Source: Streptomyces cellostaticus (GTDB taxonomy: Bacteria > Actinomycetota > Actinomycetes > Streptomycetales > Streptomycetaceae). Taken from it: a stretch of DNA of 64,000 bases. The notes below the pieces were generated by a model. That model made no database searches, was not told the DNA's origin, and saw only the letters and a program-made list of their open reading frames with translations. Positions 1 to 7,959 of the stretch are shown here, one piece after another; position 1 is the first letter of the stretch, and each line of letters begins with the position of its first letter. The translations under genes were made by a program, and so were the position numbers. The stretch is taken from the NCBI RefSeq assembly GCF_001513965.1, contig NZ_KQ948038.1, positions 62,001-126,000 of the forward strand, written 5' to 3'.

Positions 1-1
1 C

Positions 2-421
2 CGCTTGCGCCCGAGCGCCAGCGAGCTGTCCCTGGGCGGCCTGCTCAAGCACGTCGCCGAGGTCGAGCAGGGCTGGATCGCCCGGGCCAAGCAGGAGCCG
101 CCGGCGGTCCACCGCGACGAGTCGAACTGGCACGAGTGCTTTCAGCTGACCGGCGAGGAGACGGTGGCCTCGCAGCTCGCCCACTGGGAGCAGATCGCCG
201 ACGAGACGGAGAAGTTCATCCGCTCGGCGCCCAGCCTGGACGACACCTTCCCGCTGCCGAACGACCCCTGGTTCCCGCCGGACAGCCGCGTCTCCCTGCG
301 CTGGCTGTGCCTGCACCTGATCCGCGAGACGGCCCGGCACGCCGGCCACGCCGACATCATCCGGGAGTCCCTGGACGGGAAGACGGCGTTCGAGCTGGTG
401 GCCCTGGAGCAGGCCGGCTAG
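2..421 (+). CDS. DinB/DUF664-like protein, 5' end cut by window
   Basis: The reading frame is open to the left edge, so the true start lies outside; about 139 residues remain against the 160-175 usual for the family. The visible part resembles DinB/DUF664 four-helix proteins: a segment reading SLGGLLKHVAEVEQGW, where these proteins place a metal-binding histidine, and a C-terminal LRWLCLHLIRETARHAGH helix with the other two histidines. Such proteins are possible metal-dependent thiol-using enzymes (as in mycothiol chemistry), but most have no known reaction. The stop at 419-421 lies 24 bp before the padR start. Family is fairly sure, function is not. Confidence 0.75.
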   Translation, partial: RLRPSASELSLGGLLKHVAEVEQGWIARAKQEPPAVHRDESNWHECFQLTGEETVASQLAHWEQIADETEKFIRSAPSLDDTFPLPNDPWFPPDSRVSLRWLCLHLIRETARHAGHADIIRESLDGKTAFELVALEQAG

Positions 422-445
422 CCGTGCGGCAATAACCTGGACCGC

Positions 446-1087
446 ATGTCAGCGATCCGTCTTCTCGTGCTGGGCGCGGTCCGCCAGCACGGGCGGGCCC
501 ACGGCTACCAGGTGCGCAACGACCTGGAGTACTGGGGCGCGCACGAGTGGTCCAACGCCAAGCCCGGCTCCATCTACCACGCCCTGAAGCAGATGGAGAA
601 GCAAGGGCTGCTGCACGCGCACGAGATCGCGCCTTCCACCGCCGGGGGCCCGCCGCGCACCGAGTACGAGATCACGGACCGGGGCGAGGAGGAGTTCTTC
701 CGGCTGCTGCGCGAGTCCCTGGTCTCCTACGACCAGAAGATGGACATCCAGTCGGCGGCCATCGGCTTCCTGGTCGAGCTGGAACGGGCCGAGGCGCTGG
801 ACCTGCTCAGGGACCGAATCCGGCGGATCGGGGAGTGGCGGGCCACCGTCACCGGGCACTACATCCCCGAGGACGGCCCCGACCAGCTCGGCCACATCGG
901 CGAGATCATGAACCTCTGGGTCCACACGGCCGACTCCGACGCGGCGTGGACCCGGGGGCTGATCGCCCGCCTGGAGGCGGGCGCCTACACGTTCGCCGGC
1001 GAGGGCGAACGCTTCGTGGGCGTGCTCACCGAGGGCGAGGAGAACCCTTACGCGACGGGGGAGCGGCACCCGGGGGACGAGCGCTGA
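446..1087 (+). CDS. PadR-family transcriptional regulator
   Basis: 213 residues. The N-terminal winged helix (about residues 5-80) has the PadR pattern HGYQVRNDL, then GSIYHALKQMEKQGLL, then a wing with EYEITDRG. The C-terminal half is the helical dimerisation region with several Trp residues. It sits just upstream of an ABC exporter operon, a classic PadR arrangement in which the drug releases the repressor. Its probable operators are the two inverted repeats at 1105-1120 and 1150-1165. No clear Shine-Dalgarno precedes the ATG; a -10-like TAACCT (433-438) ends 7 nt before it, so the transcript may be leaderless. Confidence 0.9.
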   Translation: MSAIRLLVLGAVRQHGRAHGYQVRNDLEYWGAHEWSNAKPGSIYHALKQMEKQGLLHAHEIAPSTAGGPPRTEYEITDRGEEEFFRLLRESLVSYDQKMDIQSAAIGFLVELERAEALDLLRDRIRRIGEWRATVTGHYIPEDGPDQLGHIGEIMNLWVHTADSDAAWTRGLIARLEAGAYTFAGEGERFVGVLTEGEENPYATGERHPGDER

Positions 1088-1104
1088 CGCAGCGGAAGGC
1101 CCAC

Positions 1105-1165
1105 TAATCAAGTTTGACCAATGAGGCCGCTCGCGCTACTTTCGTGAAGTAGTCAAGTTTGACTA
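1105..1165 (+). promoter_or_regulatory. Promoter of the ABC exporter operon with two PadR-type operators
   Basis: A perfect inverted repeat TAGTCAA-GT-TTGACTA lies at 1150-1165, and a near copy TAATCAA-GT-TTGACCA at 1105-1120, exactly 45 bp upstream. Between them is a promoter: -35 TTGACC (1114-1119, inside the upstream copy), 17-bp spacer, -10 TACTTT (1137-1142). The downstream copy covers the expected transcription start. Repressor bound at both would block polymerase. Assignment to the adjacent PadR protein is inference from position. Confidence 0.75.
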
Positions 1166-1180
1166 GCGAGGGAGTGGTAC

Positions 1181-2131
1181 GTGGCCGACACGGCGATCAC
1201 CGTTGAGGACGCACGCAAGACCTACGGCACCGAACACGCCCTGGACGGGCTCGACCTGCACGTCACATGGGGCACCGTGCACGCGGTGCTCGGGCCCAAC
1301 GGAGCGGGCAAGACCACCCTGGTCCGGACCCTGTCCACCCTGCTCAGGCCGGACGGCGGCCGTATCGAGGTCGCCGGGCACGACGTGCTCACCGAGGCCC
1401 GCGCGGTCCGCCGGCGCATCGGCCTGCTGGGCCAGTACGCGGCGCTGGACGAGCAGCTGGACGGCCGGCAGAACCTGGAGATGTTCGCCCGCCTGCACCA
1501 CCTCGGCGCCCGCCACGCGCGCGTGCGCGCCGCCGAGCTCCTGGACCGCTTCGACCTCACCGGCACCGGCCGCACCCCGGTCGCCCGCTACAGCGGCGGC
1601 ATGCGCCGCCGCCTCGATCTCGCCGCCTCCCTGATCACCGACCCCGAGGTGCTCTTCCTGGACGAGCCGACGACCGGACTCGACCCGCGCGGCCGCGCCG
1701 AGGTCTGGGCCGCCGTCCGCTCGCTGGTCGGCGGCGGTACGACGGTCCTGCTCACCACCCAGTACCTGGAGGAGGCCGACCAGCTCGCCCACCGCATCGC
1801 GTTCGTGGACCACGGCCGGGTCGTCACCGACGGCACCCCCGACGAGCTGAAGACGCTCACCGGCGGCGACCGCATCGACGTCGTCCTGCGCGACGCGGGC
1901 CAACTCGGCGCGGCCGTCGCCCTGCTGCCCGTCACCGGCGTCTCGGTGGACACCGACCGCCGGCTGCTCAGCGCCCCGGTCGCCGACCGCATGAGCGCGC
2001 TCTCCGGGGTCGTACGCGCCCTGGAGGCGGCCGGCATCGAGGCGGCGGACGTCGCCCTGCGCCGGCCCACGCTGGACGAGGTGTTCCTGCACCTCACCGG
2101 CGACGAGAACCGAGTGAAGGAGGCCGCGTGA
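1181..2131 (+). CDS. ABC transporter ATP-binding protein, DrrA type
   Basis: 316 residues, the normal size for the DrrA daunorubicin-resistance class. Walker A GPNGAGKT is at residues 38-45; the signature YSGGMRRRLDLA and Walker B VLFLDEPTTGLDP follow, with the extended C-terminal DrrA domain after about residue 220. It powers the permease encoded next. The GTG start at 1181 has GAGGGAG at 1167-1173. The stop overlaps the permease start (GTGA), so the two are translationally coupled. Exported compound unknown; control is probably by the upstream PadR protein. Confidence 0.93.
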   Translation: MADTAITVEDARKTYGTEHALDGLDLHVTWGTVHAVLGPNGAGKTTLVRTLSTLLRPDGGRIEVAGHDVLTEARAVRRRIGLLGQYAALDEQLDGRQNLEMFARLHHLGARHARVRAAELLDRFDLTGTGRTPVARYSGGMRRRLDLAASLITDPEVLFLDEPTTGLDPRGRAEVWAAVRSLVGGGTTVLLTTQYLEEADQLAHRIAFVDHGRVVTDGTPDELKTLTGGDRIDVVLRDAGQLGAAVALLPVTGVSVDTDRRLLSAPVADRMSALSGVVRALEAAGIEAADVALRRPTLDEVFLHLTGDENRVKEAA

Positions 2132-2889
2132 CCCCCTACGTCCTGACCGACTCCTGGACCATGACCCGGCGCGAACTCGCCCACTGGGCACGGCAGCCCG
2201 GCCAGGTGCTGGTCGGCCTGGTCTTCCCGGTGATGCTGCTGCTGATGTTCGGCTACCTGATCGGCGGCGGCCGGGGCGTCACCGGCGACTACGTCGACTA
2301 CCTGGTGCCCGGCATGTTCGCGCTCACCATGGCCTTCGGCCTGGAGGGCACGATGCTCAACGTCACCCAGGACCTCACCAGGGGCGTCATCGACCGCTTC
2401 CGCTCCCTGCCCATGACCAACGGAGCCGTCCTGGTGGGCCGTTCGGCGGCCGACATGCTCCAGTCGGCGGTCGGGCTCGCGCTGATGACGGGCGTGGCGT
2501 ACGCGCTGGGCTGGCGGGCGCACGGCGGCCCGGGTGCCTTCCTGGGCGCCGTGGGCCTGCTGCTCCTGCTCCGCTTCGCGATGCTCTGGGTCGGCATCCA
2601 CCTCGCCCTGATCGCCGGCCGGCCCGAGATGGTCCAGGCCGTGCAGATCCTCATCTGGCCGGTCGGCTTCCTCTCCAACGTCCTCGCCACACCGGACGCC
2701 ATGCCCGACTGGCTGGGTACGGCCGTCCAGTGGAACCCCCTGTCCCAGACGGCGACGGCCGTACGGGACCTGCTCGGCAGCCAGGGCGGCGAGCCGGGGC
2801 ACCTGTGGGCGGCCGTGGCCTGGCCGCTGGGCCTCCTCGCGGTGTTCTTCCCGCTGGCCGTAGGGAGGTTCGCGCGGCTGGGCCGCTAG
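2128..2889 (+). CDS. ABC-2 type transporter permease, DrrB type
   Basis: 253 residues with six hydrophobic segments, typical of the ABC-2 exporter permease (DrrB-like). The GTG start at 2128 overlaps the preceding stop by 4 bp and has GAAGGAGG at 2116-2123. Residues 20-35 (VLVGLVFPVMLLLMFG) form the first membrane helix; the IDRFRSLPM stretch after helix 2 matches the conserved coupling region of DrrB proteins. With the preceding ATPase it should form a drug or metabolite exporter. The open frame runs on upstream inside the ATPase gene, but that part is a shadow. Confidence 0.9.
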   Translation: MTPYVLTDSWTMTRRELAHWARQPGQVLVGLVFPVMLLLMFGYLIGGGRGVTGDYVDYLVPGMFALTMAFGLEGTMLNVTQDLTRGVIDRFRSLPMTNGAVLVGRSAADMLQSAVGLALMTGVAYALGWRAHGGPGAFLGAVGLLLLLRFAMLWVGIHLALIAGRPEMVQAVQILIWPVGFLSNVLATPDAMPDWLGTAVQWNPLSQTATAVRDLLGSQGGEPGHLWAAVAWPLGLLAVFFPLAVGRFARLGR

Positions 2890-2910
2890 GGGGCGGAAAC
2901 GGCTGGGCCG

Positions 2911-4317
2911 CTAGTGATGGAAACCGGTGGCCGCGTCCTTGTCCCGGGTCAGCGGATGCGGCTGCCGGCGCAGGTCCGGCAGCAGGCGGGTCAGGTCGTC
3001 GAGGAACAGGTCGGCGAGGTCGTGCGAGAAGCCGTTGCGGCAGACCACCCGCAGCACGGACAGGTCCTCGCGGTGCGGCGGGAAGGTGTACGCGGGCACC
3101 AGCCAGCCGCCCTCGCGCAGCCGCCGGGAGACGTCGAAGACGTCGTACGCCGTCACGTCCGGGGCGGTGGTGAAGGCGAAGACCGGCAGCTGGTCGCCCC
3201 GGGTCAGCAGCCGGAAGTCGCCGAGCGCCTCGATCCGCCCGGCGAGCGAGACCGCCACGTCCCGCGTCGACTGCTGCACCGCGCGGTAACCATCGCGGCC
3301 CAGCCGCAGGAACGAGTAGTACTGCGCGACCACCTGGGCGCCGGGGCGGGAGAAGTTGAGCGCGAAGGTCGGCATGTCACCGCCCAGGTAGTTGACCCGG
3401 AAGACCAGTTCCTCGGGCAGCGCCTCCTTGTCCCGCCACAGCGCCCAGCCGACGCCCGGGTAGACCAGGCCGTACTTGTGTCCGGAGGTGTTGATCGAGA
3501 CCACGCGCGGCAGCCGGAAGTCCCACACCAGGTCCTCGTCCAGGAAGGGCGCCACCATCGCCCCGGACGCGCCGTCCACGTGCACCGGGATGTCGAGACC
3601 GGTGCGCTCCTGGAGGGCGTCCAGGGCCGCGCACAGGTCCGCGACGGGCTCGTAGGACCCGTCGAAGGTCGAGCCGAGGATGCCGACGACCCCGATGGTG
3701 TTCTCGTCGCACAGCTCGGCCGCCGCCTGCGGATCCAGGTGGTACCGGTCGCCCTCCATGGGCACCAGCCGGGCCTCCACCTCCCAGAAGTTGCAGAACT
3801 TGTCCCAGCAGACCTGGACGTTGACGCCCATGACCAGATTGGGCCGCGCCCCCGGGTACCGGTCGGCGTTGCGCTTGGCCCAGCGCCGCTTCAGTGCCAT
3901 CCCGGCGAGCATGCACGCCTCGCTCGACCCGGTCGTCGAACAGCCCACGACGGCCGCCGGGTCCGGCGCGTTCCACAGGTCGGCGAGCATCGCCACACAG
4001 CGCCGCTCCAGCTCGGCCGTGCGCGGGTACTCGTCCTTGTCGATCATGTTCTTGTCGCGGCACTCCGCCATCAGCACCCCGGCCTGCGGCTCCATCCAGG
4101 TGGTGACGAAAGTCGCCAGGTTCAGCCGGGAGTTGCCGTCCAGCATCAGCTCGTCATGCACCAGCTGGTACGCCGTCGACGGGGGCAGCGGCGTGTCCGG
4201 GAGCCGGTGGGTGGGCGGGGCCTCGGTCATGCCGCCGACCGGATTGGCCTCCCCGAAGAACGGGTTGACCGACATCGGCCGCTCTTCGTGCTTCTCGGGA
4301 CCTTTGTGCAGGGCCAT
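2911..4317 (-). CDS. gadB: Glutamate decarboxylase
   Basis: 468 residues, the usual length for pyridoxal-phosphate GadA/GadB enzymes, which convert L-glutamate to GABA and CO2 and consume a proton. The PLP lysine is K281 in INTSGHKYG; HVDGASG (residues 246-252) supplies the cofactor-binding aspartate. It lies 30 bp downstream of a ClC-type channel gene on the same strand, probably in one transcript. No glutamate/GABA antiporter gene is in view. Start at the first ATG; a second in-frame Met 14 codons in (MSVNPFFGE) is a weaker option. The gene converges on the ABC permease with a 21-bp gap. Confidence 0.95.
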   Translation of the reverse strand: MALHKGPEKHEERPMSVNPFFGEANPVGGMTEAPPTHRLPDTPLPPSTAYQLVHDELMLDGNSRLNLATFVTTWMEPQAGVLMAECRDKNMIDKDEYPRTAELERRCVAMLADLWNAPDPAAVVGCSTTGSSEACMLAGMALKRRWAKRNADRYPGARPNLVMGVNVQVCWDKFCNFWEVEARLVPMEGDRYHLDPQAAAELCDENTIGVVGILGSTFDGSYEPVADLCAALDALQERTGLDIPVHVDGASGAMVAPFLDEDLVWDFRLPRVVSINTSGHKYGLVYPGVGWALWRDKEALPEELVFRVNYLGGDMPTFALNFSRPGAQVVAQYYSFLRLGRDGYRAVQQSTRDVAVSLAGRIEALGDFRLLTRGDQLPVFAFTTAPDVTAYDVFDVSRRLREGGWLVPAYTFPPHREDLSVLRVVCRNGFSHDLADLFLDDLTRLLPDLRRQPHPLTRDKDAATGFHH

Positions 4318-4347
4318 ACAGACATGCCTCCAGACGAGGGGAAAGAG

Positions 4348-5634
4348 TCAGCGGATCGGGGTGCCGTCCTTGTGCAGCTGCATCTGCGGGCGCCCCGTCA
4401 CCAGCAGCCAGGCCGGCAGCGAGGCGATGCACAGCAGCGCGAGGATGGCGGGCGAGGCGACCAGGACGGCGGCGGTGAACAGGCTCACCCAGCCCTGCCG
4501 GGTGATGGCCAGAAGCATGCCCAGCACGCCCGTGGCCACGCCCAGCGCGGGATGCACGGCCGGAACGAGCGCATGGGAGCACAGGCCCAGAGCGGTACCG
4601 ACGAACACGGCCGGGAAGATACGGCCGCCCCGGAAGCCGCAGGACGCGGCGACCAGCAGCGCGGCCAGCTTCACCACCGTCATCGTGGCGAACTGCCCCG
4701 CCGACCAGCCCTCCGGGTCGCGCGCCAGCTCCCCGATCTCCGACAGCCCCTTGAAGAGCGTCAGGTGGCCCCCCAGGGCCGCCAGGGCCCCCAGGACGAC
4801 ACCGCCGGCCGGAAGCATCAGCATCGGGTGCCGCAGCCGCCCGAAGGCCGTGTGCACGTACGGGAAGGCGTAGACCGCGCACATGCCGAGCAGTGCGGCC
4901 GCCGACGCGATCACCAGGGCCGCCAGCAGGTCCCGCCCATGCGGGTGGCCGATGGGCGGCAGATGCAGGTCGAAGGTCGGATGGGCCACCAGGGCGGTCG
5001 TCATGGACCCGCACGCGGCGGCGGTCAGCGGCGCGAACAGGTTGTCCCACAGCAGCCCCCGGATCGGCCGACCGGCCAGCGCCTCGGAGATGACCAGCGC
5101 CGCCGCCACCGGTGTGCCGAACAGCGCCCCGATCGTCGCCGACTCGGCCAGCACCGGCCACAGGCTGCCGGGCATGCGAGGCAGAAAGCGCCCGCCGAGC
5201 CAGGCCGCCAGGGCGATGTTCACGGCGATGATCGGATTCTCCGGGCCGAGGCTCGGCCCGCCCGCCAGCATCAGCCCGGTGGCCAGCACCAGACCCGGCA
5301 GCACGAGCGGCGGCATGACGGGCGCGTTCAGCCCCATGGTGGCCGGGTCGGGCCCGGCATGCCCGGGTGCCTTCCACACCACAAGACCTACCGCGACCCC
5401 CGTCGCGATCAGCATCACGAACATCCACAGCACGGAGTAGCGGCCGATGCCCAGCGCGTCCGGCAGCGGCCCCCACAGCACCTGCTGGAGCCGCTCCGCA
5501 GCCGCGCTCACCCCGACGAAGACGAGGCTCGAGACCACCCCCACGACGGCGGCGGGCAGGATGAACGGCAGCAGGGCCCGTGCCGGCGTCGCCGGACGGG
5601 TCGTAGGGGCCTGTTGCGTGCTGTCCTGGGCCAC
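4348..5634 (-). CDS. ClC-family chloride channel / proton-chloride antiporter
   Basis: 428 residues, with about ten hydrophobic segments and ClC landmarks: SLGPENP, aligned with the G(K/R)EGP motif and keeping the gating glutamate, and GFRGGRIFPAVFVG, matching the late GxFxP-type motif. The first selectivity motif (GSGIP) is not evident, so ion choice is uncertain. The GTG at 5634 (VAQDSTQQ) is the likely start: upstream lies the tipA promoter region, and GGTGAG stands just before it. gadB follows 30 bp downstream, suggesting that the channel balances charge during acid-driven decarboxylation, as proposed for ClC proteins in E. coli acid resistance. Confidence 0.85.
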   Translation of the reverse strand: MAQDSTQQAPTTRPATPARALLPFILPAAVVGVVSSLVFVGVSAAAERLQQVLWGPLPDALGIGRYSVLWMFVMLIATGVAVGLVVWKAPGHAGPDPATMGLNAPVMPPLVLPGLVLATGLMLAGGPSLGPENPIIAVNIALAAWLGGRFLPRMPGSLWPVLAESATIGALFGTPVAAALVISEALAGRPIRGLLWDNLFAPLTAAACGSMTTALVAHPTFDLHLPPIGHPHGRDLLAALVIASAAALLGMCAVYAFPYVHTAFGRLRHPMLMLPAGGVVLGALAALGGHLTLFKGLSEIGELARDPEGWSAGQFATMTVVKLAALLVAASCGFRGGRIFPAVFVGTALGLCSHALVPAVHPALGVATGVLGMLLAITRQGWVSLFTAAVLVASPAILALLCIASLPAWLLVTGRPQMQLHKDGTPIR

Positions 5635-5686
5635 GGGCTCACCATAAGCGGACAAAAGATGTTGAACATCCCGAATCGCATCTGGC

Positions 5687-5717
5687 TTGCACCTCACGTG
5701 GCGTGAGGCCTCAGCGT
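5687..5717 (+). promoter_or_regulatory. tipA promoter with MerR-type operator
   Basis: -35 TTGCAC (5687-5692) and -10 CAGCGT (5712-5717) are separated by a 19-bp spacer, the long spacing typical of MerR-activated promoters. The spacer holds a perfect inverted repeat CCTCACG-TGG-CGTGAGG (5692-5708). The arrangement and hexamers match what I recall of the S. lividans thiostrepton-inducible tipA promoter. TipA bound by a thiopeptide should activate here. Confidence 0.9.
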
Positions 5718-5748
5718 GGAGGGCGTACCGACGACAAGGAGCGGAAAA

Positions 5749-6513
5749 GTGAGCTACTCCGTGGGACAGGTCGCGGGGTTCGCCGGCGTCACGGTGCGCA
5801 CCCTGCACCACTACGACGAGATCGGCCTGCTCGCCCCCGGCGAGCGCACCCACGCCGGCCACCGGCGCTACGGCGAGGCCGACCTCGACCGGCTCCAGCA
5901 GATCCTGTTCTACCGGGAGCTCGGCTTCCCGCTCGACGAGGTCGCGGCTCTGCTCGACGACCCGGACGTGGACCCGCGCGCGCACCTGCGCCGCCAGCAC
6001 GAACTGCTGACCGCCCGGATCGAGAAGCTGCAGAAGATGGCCGCGGCCGTGGAGCACGCCATGGAGGCACGCAAGATGGGCATCAACCTCACGCCCGAGG
6101 AGCGGTTCGAGGTCTTCGGGGAGCAGCAGGACCCCGAGAAGTACGCCGAGGAGGCCGAGCAGCGCTGGGGGAACACCCCCGAATGGGCCGAGTCCCAGCG
6201 CCGCGCCGCCCGCTACACCAAGGAGGACTGGCTGCGCATCAAGGCCGAGGTCGACGACTGGAGCGAGCGGTACGCCGCCCTCGTGGCCGCCGGTGAGGCT
6301 CCGTCCGGCGCGCCGGCCATGGAGATGGCCGAGGAGCACCGGCAGCACATCTCCCGGTGGTTCTACGAGTGCCCGTACAAGATGCACCGCTGCCTCGGCG
6401 GGATGTACGTCTCCGACGAGCGCTTCAAGGCGTACTACGACTCCATGGGGCCGGGGCTCGCCGAGCACCTGCGCGATGCGATCACCGCGAACGCGGACCG
6501 GCACACCGCGTGA
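5749..6513 (+). CDS. tipA: TipA, thiopeptide-responsive MerR-family activator
   Basis: 254 residues: a MerR winged helix at residues 1-70 (SYSVGQVAGFAGVTVRTL, then HRRYGEADLDRL), a dimerisation coiled coil to about 110, and a TipAS drug-binding domain from about 111. Two cysteines, 208 and 215 (ECPYKMHRC), keep the spacing of C207/C214 in S. lividans TipA, where C214 bonds covalently to thiopeptides. The start is GTG at 5749 with AAGGAG at 5736-5741; an in-frame ATG at 5716 lies in the promoter. In the known system an internal start also makes the drug-binding domain alone (TipAS); which codon does so here is not certain. Role: self-activated multidrug sensor. Confidence 0.96.
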   Translation: MSYSVGQVAGFAGVTVRTLHHYDEIGLLAPGERTHAGHRRYGEADLDRLQQILFYRELGFPLDEVAALLDDPDVDPRAHLRRQHELLTARIEKLQKMAAAVEHAMEARKMGINLTPEERFEVFGEQQDPEKYAEEAEQRWGNTPEWAESQRRAARYTKEDWLRIKAEVDDWSERYAALVAAGEAPSGAPAMEMAEEHRQHISRWFYECPYKMHRCLGGMYVSDERFKAYYDSMGPGLAEHLRDAITANADRHTA

Positions 6514-6515
6514 GC

Positions 6516-6548
6516 TCCTGGCCCGGGAGCCCTACTCCCGGGCCAGGA
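6516..6548. terminator. Bidirectional stem-loop between tipA and ybjQ-like gene
   Basis: Perfect 14-bp inverted repeat TCCTGGCCCGGGAG (6516-6529) / CTCCCGGGCCAGGA (6535-6548) with a 5-nt loop. It lies 2 bp after the tipA stop and contains the last codons of the convergent gene, so it can end both transcripts. No long T-run, as is usual in Streptomyces. Confidence 0.75.
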
Positions 6549-6897
6549 CCACGGCGGTCCCGTACGCGCACACCTCCGTGCCCACGTCCGCGGCCTCCGT
6601 CACATCGAAGCGGAACGCCAGCACTCCGTTGGCCCCACGCGCGCGTGCCTGCTCCACCAGCCGTTCCATGGCCTGGTTGCGGGTCTGTACGAGCGTCTTG
6701 GTGAGCCCCTTCAGCTCGCCGCCGATCATCGACTTGAGCCCGGCGCCGATCTGGCTGCCGAGGTGCCGGGAACGCACGGTGAGCCCGAACACCTCACCGA
6801 GCACCTCCTGCACCCGGTGTCCGGGCACGTCGTTCGTCGTCACGACCAGCACGTCCGGCTGGGGCCCCTGGCCGCCGCCGTAGTCATCGAGTCCCAT
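6532..6897 (-). CDS. YbjQ/UPF0145 family protein
   Basis: 121 residues. The body matches the YbjQ family (heavy-metal-binding domain fold): VLVVTTNDVPGHRV near the start, GLTVRSRHLGSQ, then RNQAMERLVEQARARGANGV and a final beta strand. Members form pentameric beta barrels; no reaction is known. The first 15 residues (MGLDDYGGGQGPQPD) are an acidic, glycine-rich extension. The ATG at 6897 is the only plausible start. Convergent with tipA; the dedA gene runs the other way from a 140-bp shared upstream region. Confidence 0.88.
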   Translation of the reverse strand: MGLDDYGGGQGPQPDVLVVTTNDVPGHRVQEVLGEVFGLTVRSRHLGSQIGAGLKSMIGGELKGLTKTLVQTRNQAMERLVEQARARGANGVLAFRFDVTEAADVGTEVCAYGTAVVLARE

Positions 6898-7041
6898 GGC
6901 TCACAGCTTTGCCCCAGTTGCCCCACAGTGCATCCTGGAGTCACCGGTGGAACCTGGGGCGGTCACATCGCGTTGATAGCTTTGTGCGGCCGCACAAGGA
7001 CGCCCCAGCCGCCCTCATCCCCTCAGGAGCCCGGACCCGTG

Positions 7042-7953
7042 ATGACACTCGCCCTCGGCCCGAGCTGGCTGGATCCCAACTATCTGCTCGACAACTACAG
7101 CATCTGGGGCCTGCTGCTCATCGTCTTCGCCGAGTCCGGTCTGCTCATCGGCTTCTTCCTGCCGGGCGACTCGCTGCTGTTCACCTGCGGTCTGCTGATC
7201 ACGTCCCACCAGCTGGACTTCCCGCTGTGGGGTGCGATCGGCCTGATCTGTCTCGCCGCGATCCTCGGCGACCAGGCGGGCTACATGTTCGGCAAGAAGG
7301 TCGGACCGTCCCTGTTCAACCGCCCGGACTCACGCCTGTTCAAGCGGGAGAACGTCACCAAGGCGCACGAGTTCTTCGAGAAGTACGGCCCGAAGTCCCT
7401 GGTCCTGGCCCGTTTCGTGCCCATCGTGCGCACGTTCACACCGATCATCGCCGGTGTCAGCGGCATGAAGTACCGCTCGTTTTTGACCTTCAACGTCGTC
7501 GGCGGTGTCCTGTGGGGCGCGGGCGTCACCCTGCTCGGCTCCTGGTTGGGCAACATCGACTTCGTCAAGAAGAACATCGAGGCGATCCTCATCCTGATCG
7601 TCCTCGTGTCCGTGATCCCGGTCGCGATCGAGTTCCTCCGCGCGCGCGGCAAGAACAAGAAGGCTGCGCAGGCCGAGCCGGAGATCTCGCGTCCGGCACC
7701 GGTCCTGGACGACGCCACGACCCGCCTGCGCCGCATCGAGCCGGAGCAGCCGTACGAGCAGCCGTACGAGCAGCCGTACGAGCAGCCGTACGAGCAGCCG
7801 TACCAGCAGCAACAGCCGCAGCAGCAGGAGCAGCAGTACTGGAACCAGGGCGGTTACGACAACCAGTACCACGACCAGCAGCACTACCCGCAGCAGCAGT
7901 ACCCCCAGCAGTACGACCAGAACCAGTACCCGTACGACTACCGCAACCAGTGA
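7042..7953 (+). CDS. DedA-family membrane protein with repetitive Gln/Tyr/Pro tail
   Basis: 303 residues. Residues 1-205 are a DedA (SNARE-associated) domain: FAESGLLIGFFLPGDSLLF near the start, GDQAGYMFGKKVG, and the ARFVPIVRTFTPIIAG motif with the arginines linked to function in DedA proteins. These are thought to act as lipid flippases or proton-linked envelope proteins. From about residue 235 the tail is low-complexity, with five exact EQPY units then Gln/Tyr/Asn-rich sequence. The start could be ATG 7042 or GTG 7039; AGGAG at 7025-7029 fits the GTG slightly better. Convergent with the ThrE gene. Confidence 0.9.
   Translation: MTLALGPSWLDPNYLLDNYSIWGLLLIVFAESGLLIGFFLPGDSLLFTCGLLITSHQLDFPLWGAIGLICLAAILGDQAGYMFGKKVGPSLFNRPDSRLFKRENVTKAHEFFEKYGPKSLVLARFVPIVRTFTPIIAGVSGMKYRSFLTFNVVGGVLWGAGVTLLGSWLGNIDFVKKNIEAILILIVLVSVIPVAIEFLRARGKNKKAAQAEPEISRPAPVLDDATTRLRRIEPEQPYEQPYEQPYEQPYEQPYQQQQPQQQEQQYWNQGGYDNQYHDQQHYPQQQYPQQYDQNQYPYDYRNQ
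7744..7803 (+). repeat. Five tandem 12-bp units coding EQPY
   Basis: GAGCAGCCGTAC is repeated five times without a mismatch inside the dedA tail. In-frame unit length means copy number can change without breaking the gene. Confidence 0.95.
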
Positions 7954-7959
7954 GGGCGC

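Noticed and set aside
2914..5706. 930-codon plus-strand open frame across gadB and the ClC gene
   Set aside because: Shadow of two recognised minus-strand genes; rich in His, Arg and Gln as expected for antisense of GC-rich codons.
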